Counted from the stretch's first letter, positions 51,308-59,627 are shown. The stretch: 60,876 nucleotides of DNA from Acidimicrobiia bacterium (GCA_028376655.1 JAONAZ010000005.1:1-60876); one strand, 5' to 3'. Notes: generated by a model not told the origin, from the sequence alone. Made by a program: numbers and translations.

Positions 51308-51882
51308 AAACTCATATCATTAATACTTTTAATGTAATTATTAAGTATTTCGTATCGTTTAATAATTTCTTTTTCTTCTAGTAAGCTTTTTCTTACCTCA
51401 TCATTCATAGGAACTTTAGAAGTTAACTCCCATAGTTTTAAAATCCTATTTGAAGTATCAATTTCAAATGTAGGCAAATCTATATCTAATCCTTGCTCTA
51501 ACATTATCCCCATACTCCTTTTGATATTATTTTGAAGTTGTAATAATTCTTCCTCCGTAGGAGGCAATCCAACATCAACAACATTCTCACAATTAGCTTT
51601 CGGATACTCATCATCAAGATTTATATTGGTAATTTTCATAAGATTTATACACTCGACTACAACAACTTGTTCAGCATTAGAAATATCTTTGTGGTCAAGA
51701 ATTTTAACTTCTGACACAACTTCTCCAATAGTATCTATAGAATTTCCAACACAAAATGTATTGTTATTTTTTATACAATCTCCTATAAGAAGAAGATATC
51801 GAGGTTCAAATATTCTTAAAACAGATATCTCATAAGGAAAATAATTAATACCAGCACCAAACAAAGGAAATTCTATTATCAT
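51304..51882 (-). CDS. LON N-terminal (substrate-binding) domain protein
   Basis: This 192-residue protein begins IIEFPLFGAGINYFPYEISVLRIFEPRYLLLI. That is the standard opening of the Lon substrate-binding (LAN/PUA-like) domain: FPL, then P, and the FExRY block. It contains no AAA+ or protease part, so it is a stand-alone LON-domain protein. Such proteins are common in actinobacteria and their role is not established. The C-terminal part is helical and acidic. It converges on the amidotransferase with a TTAA stop overlap and is divergent from guaC across 36 bases. Confidence 0.8.
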   Translation of the reverse strand: MIIEFPLFGAGINYFPYEISVLRIFEPRYLLLIGDCIKNNNTFCVGNSIDTIGEVVSEVKILDHKDISNAEQVVVVECINLMKITNINLDDEYPKANCENVVDVGLPPTEEELLQLQNNIKRSMGIMLEQGLDIDLPTFEIDTSNRILKLWELTSKVPMNDEVRKSLLEEKEIIKRYEILNNYIKSINDMSF

Positions 51883-51918
51883 AACTCGTGTTATTTAGGA
51901 TAAGTGGTTTAAAACATT

Positions 51919-52965
51919 ATGAGAATAGAAGATGAAATAAAGTTAACTTTTGATGACGTATTAATAAGACCAAAAAGAAGTACACTTGTTTCCAGATCAG
52001 ATGTTGAGTTAAATAGAGAATTTAAATTTCGACACTCTGATCAAAAATGGACTGGCGTACCTATTTTTTCTGCCAATATGGACACAACTGGTACGTTTGA
52101 AACAGCTAAAGCTCTACAGGGTCACAATATGCTTACAGCAGTACATAAATTTTACACTTTAAAAGAATGGGGAGAGAATATAAAGGATTTAAATCCTGAA
52201 TTTCTTGCAGTAACAGTAGGCACTTCAGAAGAGGATTTTCAAAAAGCTGTAGATATATATAAATTAGAAAACAAAATTAAATTCCTATGTCTAGATGTTG
52301 CAAATGGATATCGTGAAGATTTTGTAGTAGCTGTTAAGAAATATCGAGAAACCTTTCCAAACAAAATTATTATTGCTGGCAATGTAGCTACAAGAGAAAT
52401 GACTGAAGCATTGATATTAGCTGGTGCTGATATTGTAAAAATTGGTATTGGCCCTGGCTCAGTTTGCACTACTAGAAAAGTTGCTGGAGTAGGCTATCCT
52501 CAACTTTCCTCCATATCCGAATGTTCAGATGCTGCTCATGGCTTAGGAGGCCATGTTATTGCGGATGGTGGATGTAAATATCCAGGAGATGTATCTAAAG
52601 CTTTTGGAGCAGGTGCTGACTATGTTATGCTCGGAGGGATATTTGCAGGCCATAAAGAATCTGGTGGAGATCTTGTAACTGATGAAAAGGGTATCCAATA
52701 CAAAGATTTTTATGGAATGTCCTCTAGAAAAGCTCAGGAGACCTACTACGGAGATTTAGCTGAACATCGCGCACCTGAAGGAAAAAAAGTGAGGCTTAAG
52801 TACAAAGGTGATATTGACACAACTGTAAAGTCTATTCTAGGGGGGATAAGGTCTGCATGTTCATATGTAGGTGCTAAATCAATTAAGGATTTGCCAAAAA
52901 GTACAACTTTTATAAGAGTTACACAAACAACTAATGAGATTTATACAGGATCTGAAAACAATTGA
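51919..52965 (+). CDS. guaC: GMP reductase
   Basis: GuaC reduces GMP to IMP with NADPH, linking guanine and adenine nucleotide pools. The 348-residue protein opens [21 protein letters not shown], close to E. coli GuaC. It has the catalytic cysteine in [19 protein letters not shown] near residue 186 and the flavodoxin-like phosphate loop [18 protein letters not shown]. No CBS domains are present, unlike IMP dehydrogenase (GuaB). The sequence and length favour GuaC over GuaB. It overlaps the glutaredoxin start by four bases. Confidence 0.92.
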   Translation: MRIEDEIKLTFDDVLIRPKRSTLVSRSDVELNREFKFRHSDQKWTGVPIFSANMDTTGTFETAKALQGHNMLTAVHKFYTLKEWGENIKDLNPEFLAVTVGTSEEDFQKAVDIYKLENKIKFLCLDVANGYREDFVVAVKKYRETFPNKIIIAGNVATREMTEALILAGADIVKIGIGPGSVCTTRKVAGVGYPQLSSISECSDAAHGLGGHVIADGGCKYPGDVSKAFGAGADYVMLGGIFAGHKESGGDLVTDEKGIQYKDFYGMSSRKAQETYYGDLAEHRAPEGKKVRLKYKGDIDTTVKSILGGIRSACSYVGAKSIKDLPKSTTFIRVTQTTNEIYTGSENN

Positions 52966-53195
52966 ATATAGAAATATACACAAAAGATTTTTGTATCTGG
53001 TGTGATAGAGCAAAAGCTTTATTGGAATCAAAAGACCTAAAATTTACTGAAATTGACATATCAAATGATGTTGCTCGGTCTGAATTTTATTCAAACGTAG
53101 GAGAGGGTGTTAAAACAGTTCCTCAGGTGTTTATTGAGGGTAAACGTATTGGAGGCTATCAAGAACTCGTTACATGGTTTTCAAATGGCATCTAA
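52962..53195 (+). CDS. Glutaredoxin
   Basis: The 77-residue protein starts at TTG 52962 (overlap TTGA with guaC) and folds as a thioredoxin-like domain. The redox motif is CIWC at residues 11-14. The family markers [19 protein letters not shown] complete the cis-proline and glutathione-site blocks. It would reduce protein disulfides, with glutathione or another thiol as the donor. Most actinobacteria use mycothiol, so the actual thiol partner is uncertain. The CDF gene starts within its last 11 bases. Confidence 0.88.
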   Translation: MNIEIYTKDFCIWCDRAKALLESKDLKFTEIDISNDVARSEFYSNVGEGVKTVPQVFIEGKRIGGYQELVTWFSNGI

Positions 53196-54087
53196 CGAAT
53201 CTTCTAAGACAGTATTTCTTGCTATGTCTGTCAACTTTTCAATAGGTATAGCAAAATCTGTAATAGCAACAATAACTATGTCTAGTGCTATGTTTTCTGA
53301 AGCTATTCACTCTTTTGTTGATACCGGAAATCAATTTCTTTTATGGTTTGGAATTAAACAGTCAAAAAAAATAAATCCAAAAATATATCCTTTAGGAAGA
53401 GGAAGAGAAGAGTATTTCTGGACACTTGTAGTAGCAGTTTTAATATTCACTATAGGTGGCTTAGTTTCTTTAGAACATGGAATAGAATCATTATCCCACC
53501 CTAAAAAACTTGAAAACCTTGGTATTTCGGTTACCTTGCTAGTTATTTCAATAATTCTTGAATCGTATGTGCTAAAAAAAGCTATTTCAGAACTTAAAAG
53601 AGGTCAAAATAATGACAAGGGTGTTGTAGGTTTACTTAAAGAATCTACAGATGGTCCTTTAATCGCAATAGTCGTTGAGGACTTTGCAGCAACATTGGGG
53701 CTGTTTATAGCTTTGATTGGAACGATACTATCATCTCTCACTCAGAATTCTATATATGATTCAATCTCAGCAATTTCTATAGGTATTCTACTCATGGTAT
53801 CAGGCCTATTCTTAGGTTATGAGATGAAACATTTAATTACAGGTGAAAGTATTTCAGAAGATAAACTAAAGAAAGTTGATAAAGTAATAAAATCAAACAA
53901 AAATATATCTACGTTATTAAATCTTAAAATACTACCTATTGGAAGTAAGGAATACTTAGCACTCATAATGTTGGATTACGAAGATTCCTTAAGCGATAAC
54001 CAAATAGTAGAAATAAATACTATGTTAAAAAATAATATAAAAGAAACTGAACCTACAATTACAGAAATTTACTTTAATCCCCAATAA
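53185..54087 (+). CDS. Cation diffusion facilitator (CDF) family metal exporter
   Basis: I choose ATG 53185, which overlaps glutaredoxin by 11 bases and gives 300 residues. Six membrane segments are present. The transmembrane metal site appears as SEAIHSFVDTGNQ (HSxxD, near residue 40), and its partner region falls in IVVEDFAATLGL near 174. A cytoplasmic C-terminal domain of about 80 residues follows. CDF proteins export zinc, iron, manganese or other divalent ions in exchange for protons. The metal is not determined by sequence alone. The HSxxD/DxxxD pair is consistent with zinc or iron. Confidence 0.85.
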   Translation: MASNESSKTVFLAMSVNFSIGIAKSVIATITMSSAMFSEAIHSFVDTGNQFLLWFGIKQSKKINPKIYPLGRGREEYFWTLVVAVLIFTIGGLVSLEHGIESLSHPKKLENLGISVTLLVISIILESYVLKKAISELKRGQNNDKGVVGLLKESTDGPLIAIVVEDFAATLGLFIALIGTILSSLTQNSIYDSISAISIGILLMVSGLFLGYEMKHLITGESISEDKLKKVDKVIKSNKNISTLLNLKILPIGSKEYLALIMLDYEDSLSDNQIVEINTMLKNNIKETEPTITEIYFNPQ

Positions 54088-54089
54088 GA

Positions 54090-54095
54090 TAAAAT
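54090..54095 (+). promoter_or_regulatory. -10 hexamer of a predicted leaderless promoter (msrB)
   Basis: TAAAAT ends six bases before the msrB ATG at 54102. TTTACT at 54068-54073, 16 bases upstream, is a possible -35. No Shine-Dalgarno sequence intervenes. Confidence 0.45.
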
Positions 54096-54101
54096 GATTT
54101 T

Positions 54102-54473
54102 ATGGAGATTAATAAAGAGCATCTAACTGAAGAGCAAATTCAAGTTACACAATTTTGTGGAACAGAACCACCTTTTTCTGGAAAACTTCTTAATGAAAAG
54201 CGTAATGGAATCTATAAATGTGCTGTTTGTAAGGAGGTGTTATTTGATTCCTCTACAAAATATGAGTCTGGATCGGGATGGCCAAGTTTCTTTGATGCGA
54301 TAGAGGAAAAAATTAAATCAAAAGAAGATAAAACACTTGGAATGGTAAGAACTGAGATACTTTGTAAAAATTGTGAATCCCACCTTGGTCACGTATTTCC
54401 AGATGGGCCGAAACCTACTGGGAACAGATACTGCGTTAATAGTTTGAGTTTAGAGTTCTACTCAAATGAGTGA
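54102..54473 (+). CDS. msrB: Peptide-methionine (R)-S-oxide reductase MsrB
   Basis: MsrB repairs oxidised methionine. The 123-residue protein has [11 protein letters not shown] near the start and two zinc pairs, CAVC near 45-48 and CKNC near 90-93. SGSGWPSF contributes to substrate binding. The catalytic cysteine lies in [12 protein letters not shown] near residue 113. All four zinc cysteines and the catalytic one are present. It has its own predicted leaderless promoter. It overlaps the DCC-family gene by eight bases, which links two thiol-dependent proteins. Confidence 0.95.
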   Translation: MEINKEHLTEEQIQVTQFCGTEPPFSGKLLNEKRNGIYKCAVCKEVLFDSSTKYESGSGWPSFFDAIEEKIKSKEDKTLGMVRTEILCKNCESHLGHVFPDGPKPTGNRYCVNSLSLEFYSNE

Positions 54474-54774
54474 AATCTTCGTAGACAATAACTGTACTGT
54501 TTGTAGTTCATATGGCGAATTTTTAAATAAAAGAAATCATAACGTGAAAGTATCAAATCAACTTGAACTAAAGCTAGAAGATATAGAAAGGGATGAGTTG
54601 GTCTACATTAATAATAAAAAGAAGTTTTATGCTTCTAAAGCAGTAATTGAGTCTATTGCTGATCTTGGAGGACTGTATAAGCTAATTAAAATATTTTATC
54701 TTGTGCCTAAGATTATTAGAGATAGCGTCTATAAAATTATCTCAAAAAATAGAAAAAGGTTTTTTTATAAATAA
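54466..54774 (+). CDS. DCC (DUF393/YuxK) family thiol protein
   Basis: The 102-residue protein begins [18 protein letters not shown], a divergent form of the DGxCxxC start of DCC-family proteins. The C-terminal [22 protein letters not shown] matches their closing P-x-x-(L/I)RDxVYxxxxxNR block. The fold is thioredoxin-like and the family may act in disulfide or redox reactions, though it is poorly characterised. It overlaps msrB by eight bases. The first acidic residue and both cysteines of the motif are kept. Confidence 0.7.
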   Translation: MSEIFVDNNCTVCSSYGEFLNKRNHNVKVSNQLELKLEDIERDELVYINNKKKFYASKAVIESIADLGGLYKLIKIFYLVPKIIRDSVYKIISKNRKRFFYK

Positions 54775-54985
54775 ATTAAATAAAATTTTTGAGAATAAAA
54801 TATTCAAGACGTTTTTTTACTTTTCTATATTCAGGGCTATTCATGGTTTTATTGTTGTTATATTTTTTTACTATTTTGGATATAAGGCAAATGTTGGAGT
54901 TGAAATTTATCTTTTATATTTATTAATCTCTATAGTCGTATCTAGGCAACTCTTTAAAAAAGTAAAAATCAGATTTAATCTCTGA
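54701..54985 (+). CDS. Small membrane protein, unknown; start uncertain
   Basis: The frame encodes up to 94 residues with two hydrophobic stretches, about residues 35-58 and 66-84, separated by YKANVG. The only standard in-frame start is TTG 54701, which would overlap the DCC gene by 74 bases. The natural product probably begins near [11 protein letters not shown], just after the DCC stop, and may use a rare start codon. I know no family. The gene ends with an 11-base overlap into the convergent yajQ. Real coding is likely but not certain. Confidence 0.4.
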   Translation: MCLRLLEIASIKLSQKIEKGFFINKLNKIFENKIFKTFFYFSIFRAIHGFIVVIFFYYFGYKANVGVEIYLLYLLISIVVSRQLFKKVKIRFNL

Positions 54986-55457
54986 AGTTACCAAATGATA
55001 GATGGATATCGTAATTTTTTTCTTTAATTGCATTCATAATTGACTGTAATGAATCTCTTTTCTTAGAGGTTACTCGAATAGAACCATCTTGAATTGATGA
55101 TTGTAACTTTTTATCATTCTCCTTTATGAATTTAACTATTTCTTTCGCATCAGAAGTTTCAATTCCTGTTTTTAACGTATAAACTCTTTTATTCTCAGAA
55201 GGCGTTTCTTCATCAAGAAAATCAGATAAAAACTTTATAGATATATTTCTTTTTGCAAATTTTTCTCTTACTACTTGGTCTGCAGCTAAAAGTCGATCCT
55301 TAGTTGAACTATTTATACTTATTGATGTTTCAGAACTATTTATTGAAGTATTTGTATTCTTAAAATCGTATCTATTTGTTATTTCTCTTTTACTTTGATC
55401 AATAGCATTCAATACTTCTTGTTTGTCGAACTCTGAATTGATATCAAAACTTGGCAT
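54975..55457 (-). CDS. YajQ-family nucleotide-binding protein
   Basis: YajQ proteins bind nucleotides, and cyclic di-GMP in some bacteria. The 160-residue protein starts MPSFDINSEFDKQEVLNAI and has REITNRYDFKNT near residue 29, both diagnostic. The C-terminal KDSLQSIMNAIKEKNYDIHLSFGNFR finishes the second ferredoxin-like repeat. A clear Shine-Dalgarno sequence (AGGAG) precedes the ATG by six bases. The 62-residue gene lies three bases upstream on the same strand. The partner or signal in this organism is unknown. Confidence 0.9.
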   Translation of the reverse strand: MPSFDINSEFDKQEVLNAIDQSKREITNRYDFKNTNTSINSSETSISINSSTKDRLLAADQVVREKFAKRNISIKFLSDFLDEETPSENKRVYTLKTGIETSDAKEIVKFIKENDKKLQSSIQDGSIRVTSKKRDSLQSIMNAIKEKNYDIHLSFGNFRD

Positions 55458-55459
55458 AA

Positions 55460-55648
55460 CTAACTCCTATATTTTTCATTAATGTAATTAAGCTCAGACT
55501 CAATTTTATTGAGACTTTTTTTTAAGGACTGGATTTCTTCAACTTTATCAAAGTCTTCATATATTTTAAGTTTCTTTTCTAATGTTCTATACCTCAATAG
55601 TAAAAAAACTATTATTACTAGTAGACCAACCCAAAATATATTTTCCAT
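55460..55648 (-). CDS. Small membrane-anchored coiled-coil protein, unknown
   Basis: This 62-residue protein has one membrane segment (about residues 4-20) followed by an uninterrupted helical region. That region has a heptad-like pattern of leucine and isoleucine (LEKKLKIYEDFDKVEEIQSLKKSLNKIESEL). The arrangement predicts a bitopic protein with a cytoplasmic coiled coil. I cannot name a family. It lies three bases from both crcB (upstream) and yajQ (downstream), clearly within one operon, which supports a real gene. Confidence 0.6.
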   Translation of the reverse strand: MENIFWVGLLVIIVFLLLRYRTLEKKLKIYEDFDKVEEIQSLKKSLNKIESELNYINEKYRS

Positions 55649-55651
55649 AAT

Positions 55652-56014
55652 CTAATTTACCAGTTTACTTCCTATGTATACCCCTAATAATGCTGCTAGT
55701 AATGACAATATTACAGTTCCAAAAAAATACGCAAGGGTAGTGAGTTGTGAATTCTTGCTTAATTCTATTATATCAAATGTAAATTGAGAGTAAGTTGTGA
55801 ACCCACCAAGTATTCCAGTAAGTAAAAATAAACTTACTATGCTATTTCTTGAAACTATTGAGTAAATTACCCCAAATAAGAAAGAACCTGATACGTTTAT
55901 AAGAAGTGTTGATATTTGAGTTAGCATTGTAAAATTTATTAGATAATTCATCAAAAATCTAGCAACCGTCCCAATTCCACCTCCAATGAAAACAAATAAA
56001 ATTTTACTGTACAT
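55652..56014 (-). CDS. crcB: Fluoride ion channel CrcB/Fluc
   Basis: Fluc channels export fluoride as dual-topology dimers. The 120-residue protein has four membrane segments. The family motifs are GGGIGTVARFLMNYLI near residue 11, the pore asparagine in LLINVSGSFLFG near 39, and TGILGGFTTYSQFTFD near 70. These cover the central sodium and the phenylalanine-box regions. Length and motifs are normal. It overlaps trmL by 11 bases. I see no fluoride riboswitch upstream because its 5' end lies inside trmL. Confidence 0.92.
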   Translation of the reverse strand: MYSKILFVFIGGGIGTVARFLMNYLINFTMLTQISTLLINVSGSFLFGVIYSIVSRNSIVSLFLLTGILGGFTTYSQFTFDIIELSKNSQLTTLAYFFGTVILSLLAALLGVYIGSKLVN

Positions 56015-56450
56015 TATGTTGTCTTAAATATTCATAACCTACAATTGCTACTGAATTAGCTAAATTTAGACTTCTCGATTTATCATCCATCGGAATTGTG
56101 AGTAAATTCTTATTTTCATAAATAATTTCCTCGGGTAAACCAACAGATTCAGGACCAAAAATCAAGTAATCAAATTCTGAAAGGTTTCTATCCCAGTAAC
56201 TCTTTGTTCCCTTTGCTGAAAGGTATGCAATATTTTTATTATTATTTACAGATATGAATTCTTCCCAGTTTTCATAAGTACTTACAGATGCTAAATCATG
56301 ATAGTCAAGACCTGCACGTCGAATTTTATTCTCTTGAAAGCTGAATCCGTAGGGTTTTATGATATTGAGCGATATACCAGTATTTGCTGATAGCCTTATA
56401 CACGCTCCAACATTTCCGGCAATTTCTGGTTGATACAGTACAATTTCCAC
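56004..56450 (-). CDS. trmL: tRNA (cytidine/uridine-34-2'-O) methyltransferase TrmL
   Basis: TrmL is a SPOUT methyltransferase that modifies the wobble ribose of tRNA-Leu species with anticodons CAA and UAA. The 148-residue protein has YQPEIAGNVGACIRLSANTG at the N terminus. KIRRAGLDYHD, FGPESVGLPE and SRSLNLANSVAIVGYE form the trefoil-knot SAM site at the C terminus. The start is GTG at 56450. A TATAAT six bases upstream of it predicts a leaderless message. A substrate, tRNA-Leu(CAA), is encoded in this same window. Confidence 0.92.
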   Translation of the reverse strand: MEIVLYQPEIAGNVGACIRLSANTGISLNIIKPYGFSFQENKIRRAGLDYHDLASVSTYENWEEFISVNNNKNIAYLSAKGTKSYWDRNLSEFDYLIFGPESVGLPEEIIYENKNLLTIPMDDKSRSLNLANSVAIVGYEYLRQHNVQ

Positions 56451-56456
56451 AATGTA

Positions 56457-56462
56457 ATTATA
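56457..56462 (-). promoter_or_regulatory. -10 hexamer of a predicted leaderless promoter (trmL)
   Basis: On the reverse strand TATAAT ends six bases before the GTG start of trmL. It fixes that GTG as the probable first codon of a leaderless mRNA. Confidence 0.5.
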
Positions 56463-56488
56463 TTCCTATTCAAGAACCATATAGTATG

Positions 56489-56494
56489 TAAAAT
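56489..56494 (+). promoter_or_regulatory. -10 hexamer of a predicted leaderless promoter (acyltransferase-like)
   Basis: TAAAAT ends seven bases before ATG 56502. It supports that ATG over an in-frame ATG at 56430. Confidence 0.45.
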
Positions 56495-56501
56495 ATTTAC
56501 T

Positions 56502-58055
56502 ATGAAACAGTTTATAAGTCTTTTCTTTCCATCATTGGGCAGCTTTAGAAAAATTGTGAGTGAGATACCTAAAACTTCTATTTCCAGAGTAAGATTTATT
56601 GACTTTTTGAAAGTTACTGGCCTCATGCTCATTATTTTTAATACAAGCTTTTTTCTAGACTTCAAACAATCAAGTGGTGAGTTTATAATTTATAATAGAA
56701 CGCTTTTAGATAATTCATTGACTCCAATTACTTGGATAACTGCAGGAATGGCACTCTTCTTTTTCTCGACTGGATTTACTAATAAAATAGCGTGGTACTC
56801 AAATGTAGGTAGAGATGGAAGTCAATGGAAGTTTTTATCAGATAGAGTAAATGGGCTAATGGGCTCTGTATTGGTGTGGGTATTTTTTATAACTTTATCA
56901 CTAAACGTAATATCAAAATTAGTTTTTTTCCCACTGTTCATAACAAACCAAGAAGATGGCATTATTACAGTGACTGAATTTATAATGTGGCCCCTATGGT
57001 TGGTTTCTATTTACCTTGTAGTCGTATTGTTTTGCCCATTAACGATATATTTTCATAAAAAAAATCCGTACCTTACTCTTTCATTTTTAATATTTTCACT
57101 AGTTTTAATAGATAATATTGAATTATCAATATCTCTTTCCTATATAAAGCTTTTTAACTATCTAATTTTTTGGTTAACAATTCACCAATTAGGTTATTTT
57201 TTGGCTGATGGAAAAATTTTTTCATATAGAAAATCACTTTTTGCTGCTATCTCTTTTGTCGCATACAGTTACTTAGGTTATCTCCACATCACTACCGATC
57301 AGTTTTTATCTGTTACAAATTATCGTTTATTATCATTAACGAATGAAGATCCACCAACAACTGTATATTTAATTTCATCTGTAGGTCTTTTGTCATTAAT
57401 TTTATTTTTTCGTTCGCAACTTGAAAACTTATTGACCAATCGATTGGTTTGGTCTATTTTTTCTATCATCCACGCCAATATTTATACGCTATTTTTATGG
57501 CATATTGCTTTATTTTTTTTCATGAGTTACTTTAATGTCCAATTAATCTATTACCCACTTATAGTATTTCTTATTGTTTTCTTGTTTGGTAACTATGAAC
57601 GAAAAACATTCAGATTATCTCGTGAACTTATTAAAAGAGTAAACCCCTTACAACCTTGGCCAACTCCAATTAAAGCTCGATTATCGTATAGTAATTTTCT
57701 ATTAGCATGGATATCGTCAATTCTTGTATTGATCGGGATTTTTCAAATAACACTTGGTGGGGTAGGCTTGTCAGGTTTCTTTTCTTTAAGGCAATTATAT
57801 ATTTTTTCTGGGAATACTTTTGAGGCATTTACTCGCATAGTTCTTGGACTAATACTCTTAAATGTAACTATTCGTAGAAAAGATCTTAAAAATCAATTGC
57901 TTATAATTGGAATTACTTCACAGATTATTACCTTAGGTGTAAGGATTCAACTTTATGACATCGTTACGCCCCTAGAGCTATACATGAGCATATTTTTAAT
58001 ATCATTTTTTCTTATTCTGATATTTAATAATCGTAACTATAAATCAATGGCATGA
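56502..58055 (+). CDS. Acyltransferase-3-like integral membrane protein
   Basis: The 517-residue protein has about twelve hydrophobic segments. RFIDFLKVTGLMLIIFNTSFFLDF near residue 30 and TLFLWHIALFFFMSYF near 330 resemble the R/D-containing first helix and the LxLWHxPL-like segment of acyltransferase family 3. These proteins acylate cell-surface sugars or peptidoglycan. The catalytic histidine of typical members (FFxxSGF...H) is not clear here: the corresponding block reads FFFSTGFTNK. The call is therefore a family-level one. I choose ATG 56502, supported by a -10 hexamer seven bases upstream, over the in-frame ATG 56430. Confidence 0.6.
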   Translation: MKQFISLFFPSLGSFRKIVSEIPKTSISRVRFIDFLKVTGLMLIIFNTSFFLDFKQSSGEFIIYNRTLLDNSLTPITWITAGMALFFFSTGFTNKIAWYSNVGRDGSQWKFLSDRVNGLMGSVLVWVFFITLSLNVISKLVFFPLFITNQEDGIITVTEFIMWPLWLVSIYLVVVLFCPLTIYFHKKNPYLTLSFLIFSLVLIDNIELSISLSYIKLFNYLIFWLTIHQLGYFLADGKIFSYRKSLFAAISFVAYSYLGYLHITTDQFLSVTNYRLLSLTNEDPPTTVYLISSVGLLSLILFFRSQLENLLTNRLVWSIFSIIHANIYTLFLWHIALFFFMSYFNVQLIYYPLIVFLIVFLFGNYERKTFRLSRELIKRVNPLQPWPTPIKARLSYSNFLLAWISSILVLIGIFQITLGGVGLSGFFSLRQLYIFSGNTFEAFTRIVLGLILLNVTIRRKDLKNQLLIIGITSQIITLGVRIQLYDIVTPLELYMSIFLISFFLILIFNNRNYKSMA

Positions 58056-58065
58056 GTCATAATAT

Positions 58066-59100
58066 ATGAATATGAAAAAAGATGAATCTAGACAAGAGTT
58101 ATTAAATAGAGCATTTATATATATTTTGTTCATTGGCATATCGGTCATAATTTTTTTAAGAGTTAAACCATTACTTTTTGATTTATTTGTAGCAATTGTT
58201 TTAGCTGCACTAGCAGAACCTGTCGTTTACAGACTTTCTAAAAAATTTGGTAGAAATATTTCAGCATTAATTTCTGTTGCAATTTTACTACTTCTTATTT
58301 TTGGAATTATATTTTCTCTCATACCAATAATGGTTCAAGAAATATATTTCCCCTCAACTCAGCTTCCTACATATTTAGACAATATCCTCGAATACTTTAA
58401 TAGTGAGGGTTTTACAATATCTAGTGAGTCCCTTGATCTTGAAACTCAATTTAGTTCATTTATAAAGTCTTACGGCGAAACTGTAGGAGAAACAGTAGTT
58501 TTTGCTGGTCAAGGTGTTTTAAGTGCATTGGGTCACTTTGTTATAATATTTTTCTTTTCATTCTATTTGATTAGCGAGGGTGAACATTGGAGAGAAAATT
58601 TAAAACAAAATATCTCTTCAAAGTATTCAAATCTTATTGATCAAGTTTGGACAATAGGTGTTTCTAAAGCTGGTGGATTTATTGTTGCAAGAGTAATCCT
58701 TGGGATATTGGCCAGTGTAGTTTTTACAATATCTTTTCTAATAATTGGGCTTCCTTCAGCAGTAGCCCTTGGAATTGCAGCCGGTGTATTGTCACAGTTG
58801 GTACCTGTAATTGGCACTTTTATTGGAGGTATCGTTCCTGTACTAGCTTCTATTTCTCTTGGTGCTAATTCAGTTTTATATACTTTGTTAGTTCTATCTA
58901 TATATCAATTAATTGAAAACTACTTTATAAGTCCTAAAATTACTCAATCAACAATGGAGATTCACCCTGCTGTAGCTGTATTTTCAACTATTTTTGGCGC
59001 TTATACGGTAGGTGCCGTAGGAGCAATTTTAGCATTACCTGTTGCAGCTACAATTCAGGGAGTTGCCGGCACTATTATTGAAAATCAAAAAAATAAGTAG
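58066..59100 (+). CDS. AI-2E family transporter
   Basis: This 344-residue protein has seven or eight membrane segments. The AI-2E (PerM/TqsA) pattern shows as PLLFDLFVAIVLAALAEPVVYRLSKK near the start. Later blocks are GLPSAVALGIAAGVLSQLVPVIGTFIGGIVPVL near 230-262, with the family PxxG, and YQLIENYFISPKI near 285. Family members export autoinducer-2 or act as sodium/proton antiporters or other carriers, so the substrate is open. It begins ten bases after the acyltransferase-like gene. The small membrane gene follows after one base. Confidence 0.85.
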   Translation: MNMKKDESRQELLNRAFIYILFIGISVIIFLRVKPLLFDLFVAIVLAALAEPVVYRLSKKFGRNISALISVAILLLLIFGIIFSLIPIMVQEIYFPSTQLPTYLDNILEYFNSEGFTISSESLDLETQFSSFIKSYGETVGETVVFAGQGVLSALGHFVIIFFFSFYLISEGEHWRENLKQNISSKYSNLIDQVWTIGVSKAGGFIVARVILGILASVVFTISFLIIGLPSAVALGIAAGVLSQLVPVIGTFIGGIVPVLASISLGANSVLYTLLVLSIYQLIENYFISPKITQSTMEIHPAVAVFSTIFGAYTVGAVGAILALPVAATIQGVAGTIIENQKNK

Positions 59101-59101
59101 C

Positions 59102-59386
59102 ATGTTTAACATACCTATTAATGCTTTGAAATCAGTTGACCAATTACTTCAACACTTCAGGGAAGAAACAGTAGATGAAGTTGAAAATTCTTTTAAGTCA
59201 TTAAAAAGAAATTTTAAAGCAGGAAACTATTTAGCTATTGCAACCTTATTTATAATTATTGGGATCACTTCTATTTTAACTCAAATGTTCACTGGAAATT
59301 TTTTCCTACAAGCTATGACTTATTTCTCTATGGCTTTATTGTGCTTAGTTTCATTCGGAATTATTATCTGGAGGATATTGAAATGA
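59102..59386 (+). CDS. Small membrane protein resembling phage holin superfamily E / DUF-type
   Basis: From ATG 59102 (one base after the AI-2E stop) the protein has 94 residues. A soluble amphipathic N-terminal region (ALKSVDQLLQHFREETVDEVENSFKSLKRN) is followed by two membrane segments near residues 43-62 and 67-91. This resembles actinobacterial proteins annotated as Actinobacteria holin-X or phage holin-E superfamily, which in cells lack a known lysis role. I hold that resemblance as tentative. An upstream start at 59042 would overlap the transporter by 59 bases and is rejected. The stop overlaps the next start (ATGA). Confidence 0.55.
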   Translation: MFNIPINALKSVDQLLQHFREETVDEVENSFKSLKRNFKAGNYLAIATLFIIIGITSILTQMFTGNFFLQAMTYFSMALLCLVSFGIIIWRILK

Positions 59387-59538
59387 CAGATTACAGAGAA
59401 TCATATAGGAAATTAAAAAATGATATAGATAAGGATAACTCTAAATTAATTACTTTCCTTTTCTTTGGTATTTTAATAGGAAGAGTTTTTGAAAAATATC
59501 GAAAATTAAAAAAGACAATATTTAAGAGGTCTTCTTGA
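59383..59538 (+). CDS. 51-residue membrane-associated protein, unknown
   Basis: ATG 59383 overlaps the previous stop by four bases (ATGA), which marks it as the start. The 51-residue product has a charged N terminus (YRESYRKLKNDIDKDNSK), one short hydrophobic segment (LITFLFFGILIG) and a basic tail (KYRKLKKTIFKRSS). I see no known family. The four-base overlap with its upstream neighbour and a four-base overlap with the next start (TTGA) suggest that the gene is translated as part of a row of tiny membrane genes. Confidence 0.5.
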   Translation: MTDYRESYRKLKNDIDKDNSKLITFLFFGILIGRVFEKYRKLKKTIFKRSS

Positions 59539-59624
59539 ATAAATCTTTACAAAAGTTTGTTGCTGTAGTTCTTGCTGCAGGAGTTGTATTTTCTACAATA
59601 GCTTATTTTTTACTTCTAATTTAA
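59535..59624 (+). CDS. 29-residue single-pass membrane microprotein, unknown
   Basis: A TTG at 59535 overlaps the previous stop as TTGA, and the frame ends with TAA at 59622-59624. It encodes 29 residues: a short basic head (NKSLQKF) and one hydrophobic segment (VAVVLAAGVVFSTIAYF) that fits a single transmembrane helix. trmI follows after three bases. Overlap-coupled start and clean hydrophobic profile support coding. At this length chance remains possible. Confidence 0.4.
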   Translation: MNKSLQKFVAVVLAAGVVFSTIAYFLLLI

Positions 59625-59627
59625 ATT

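Noticed and set aside
56430-56501. Upstream ATG for the acyltransferase-like gene
   Set aside because: It falls in the opposite-strand trmL start region, and a -10 hexamer lies seven bases before ATG 56502 instead.
59042-59101. Upstream start for the 94-residue membrane protein
   Set aside because: It would overlap the AI-2E gene by 59 bases. ATG 59102 follows the stop by one base and gives a clean amphipathic start.
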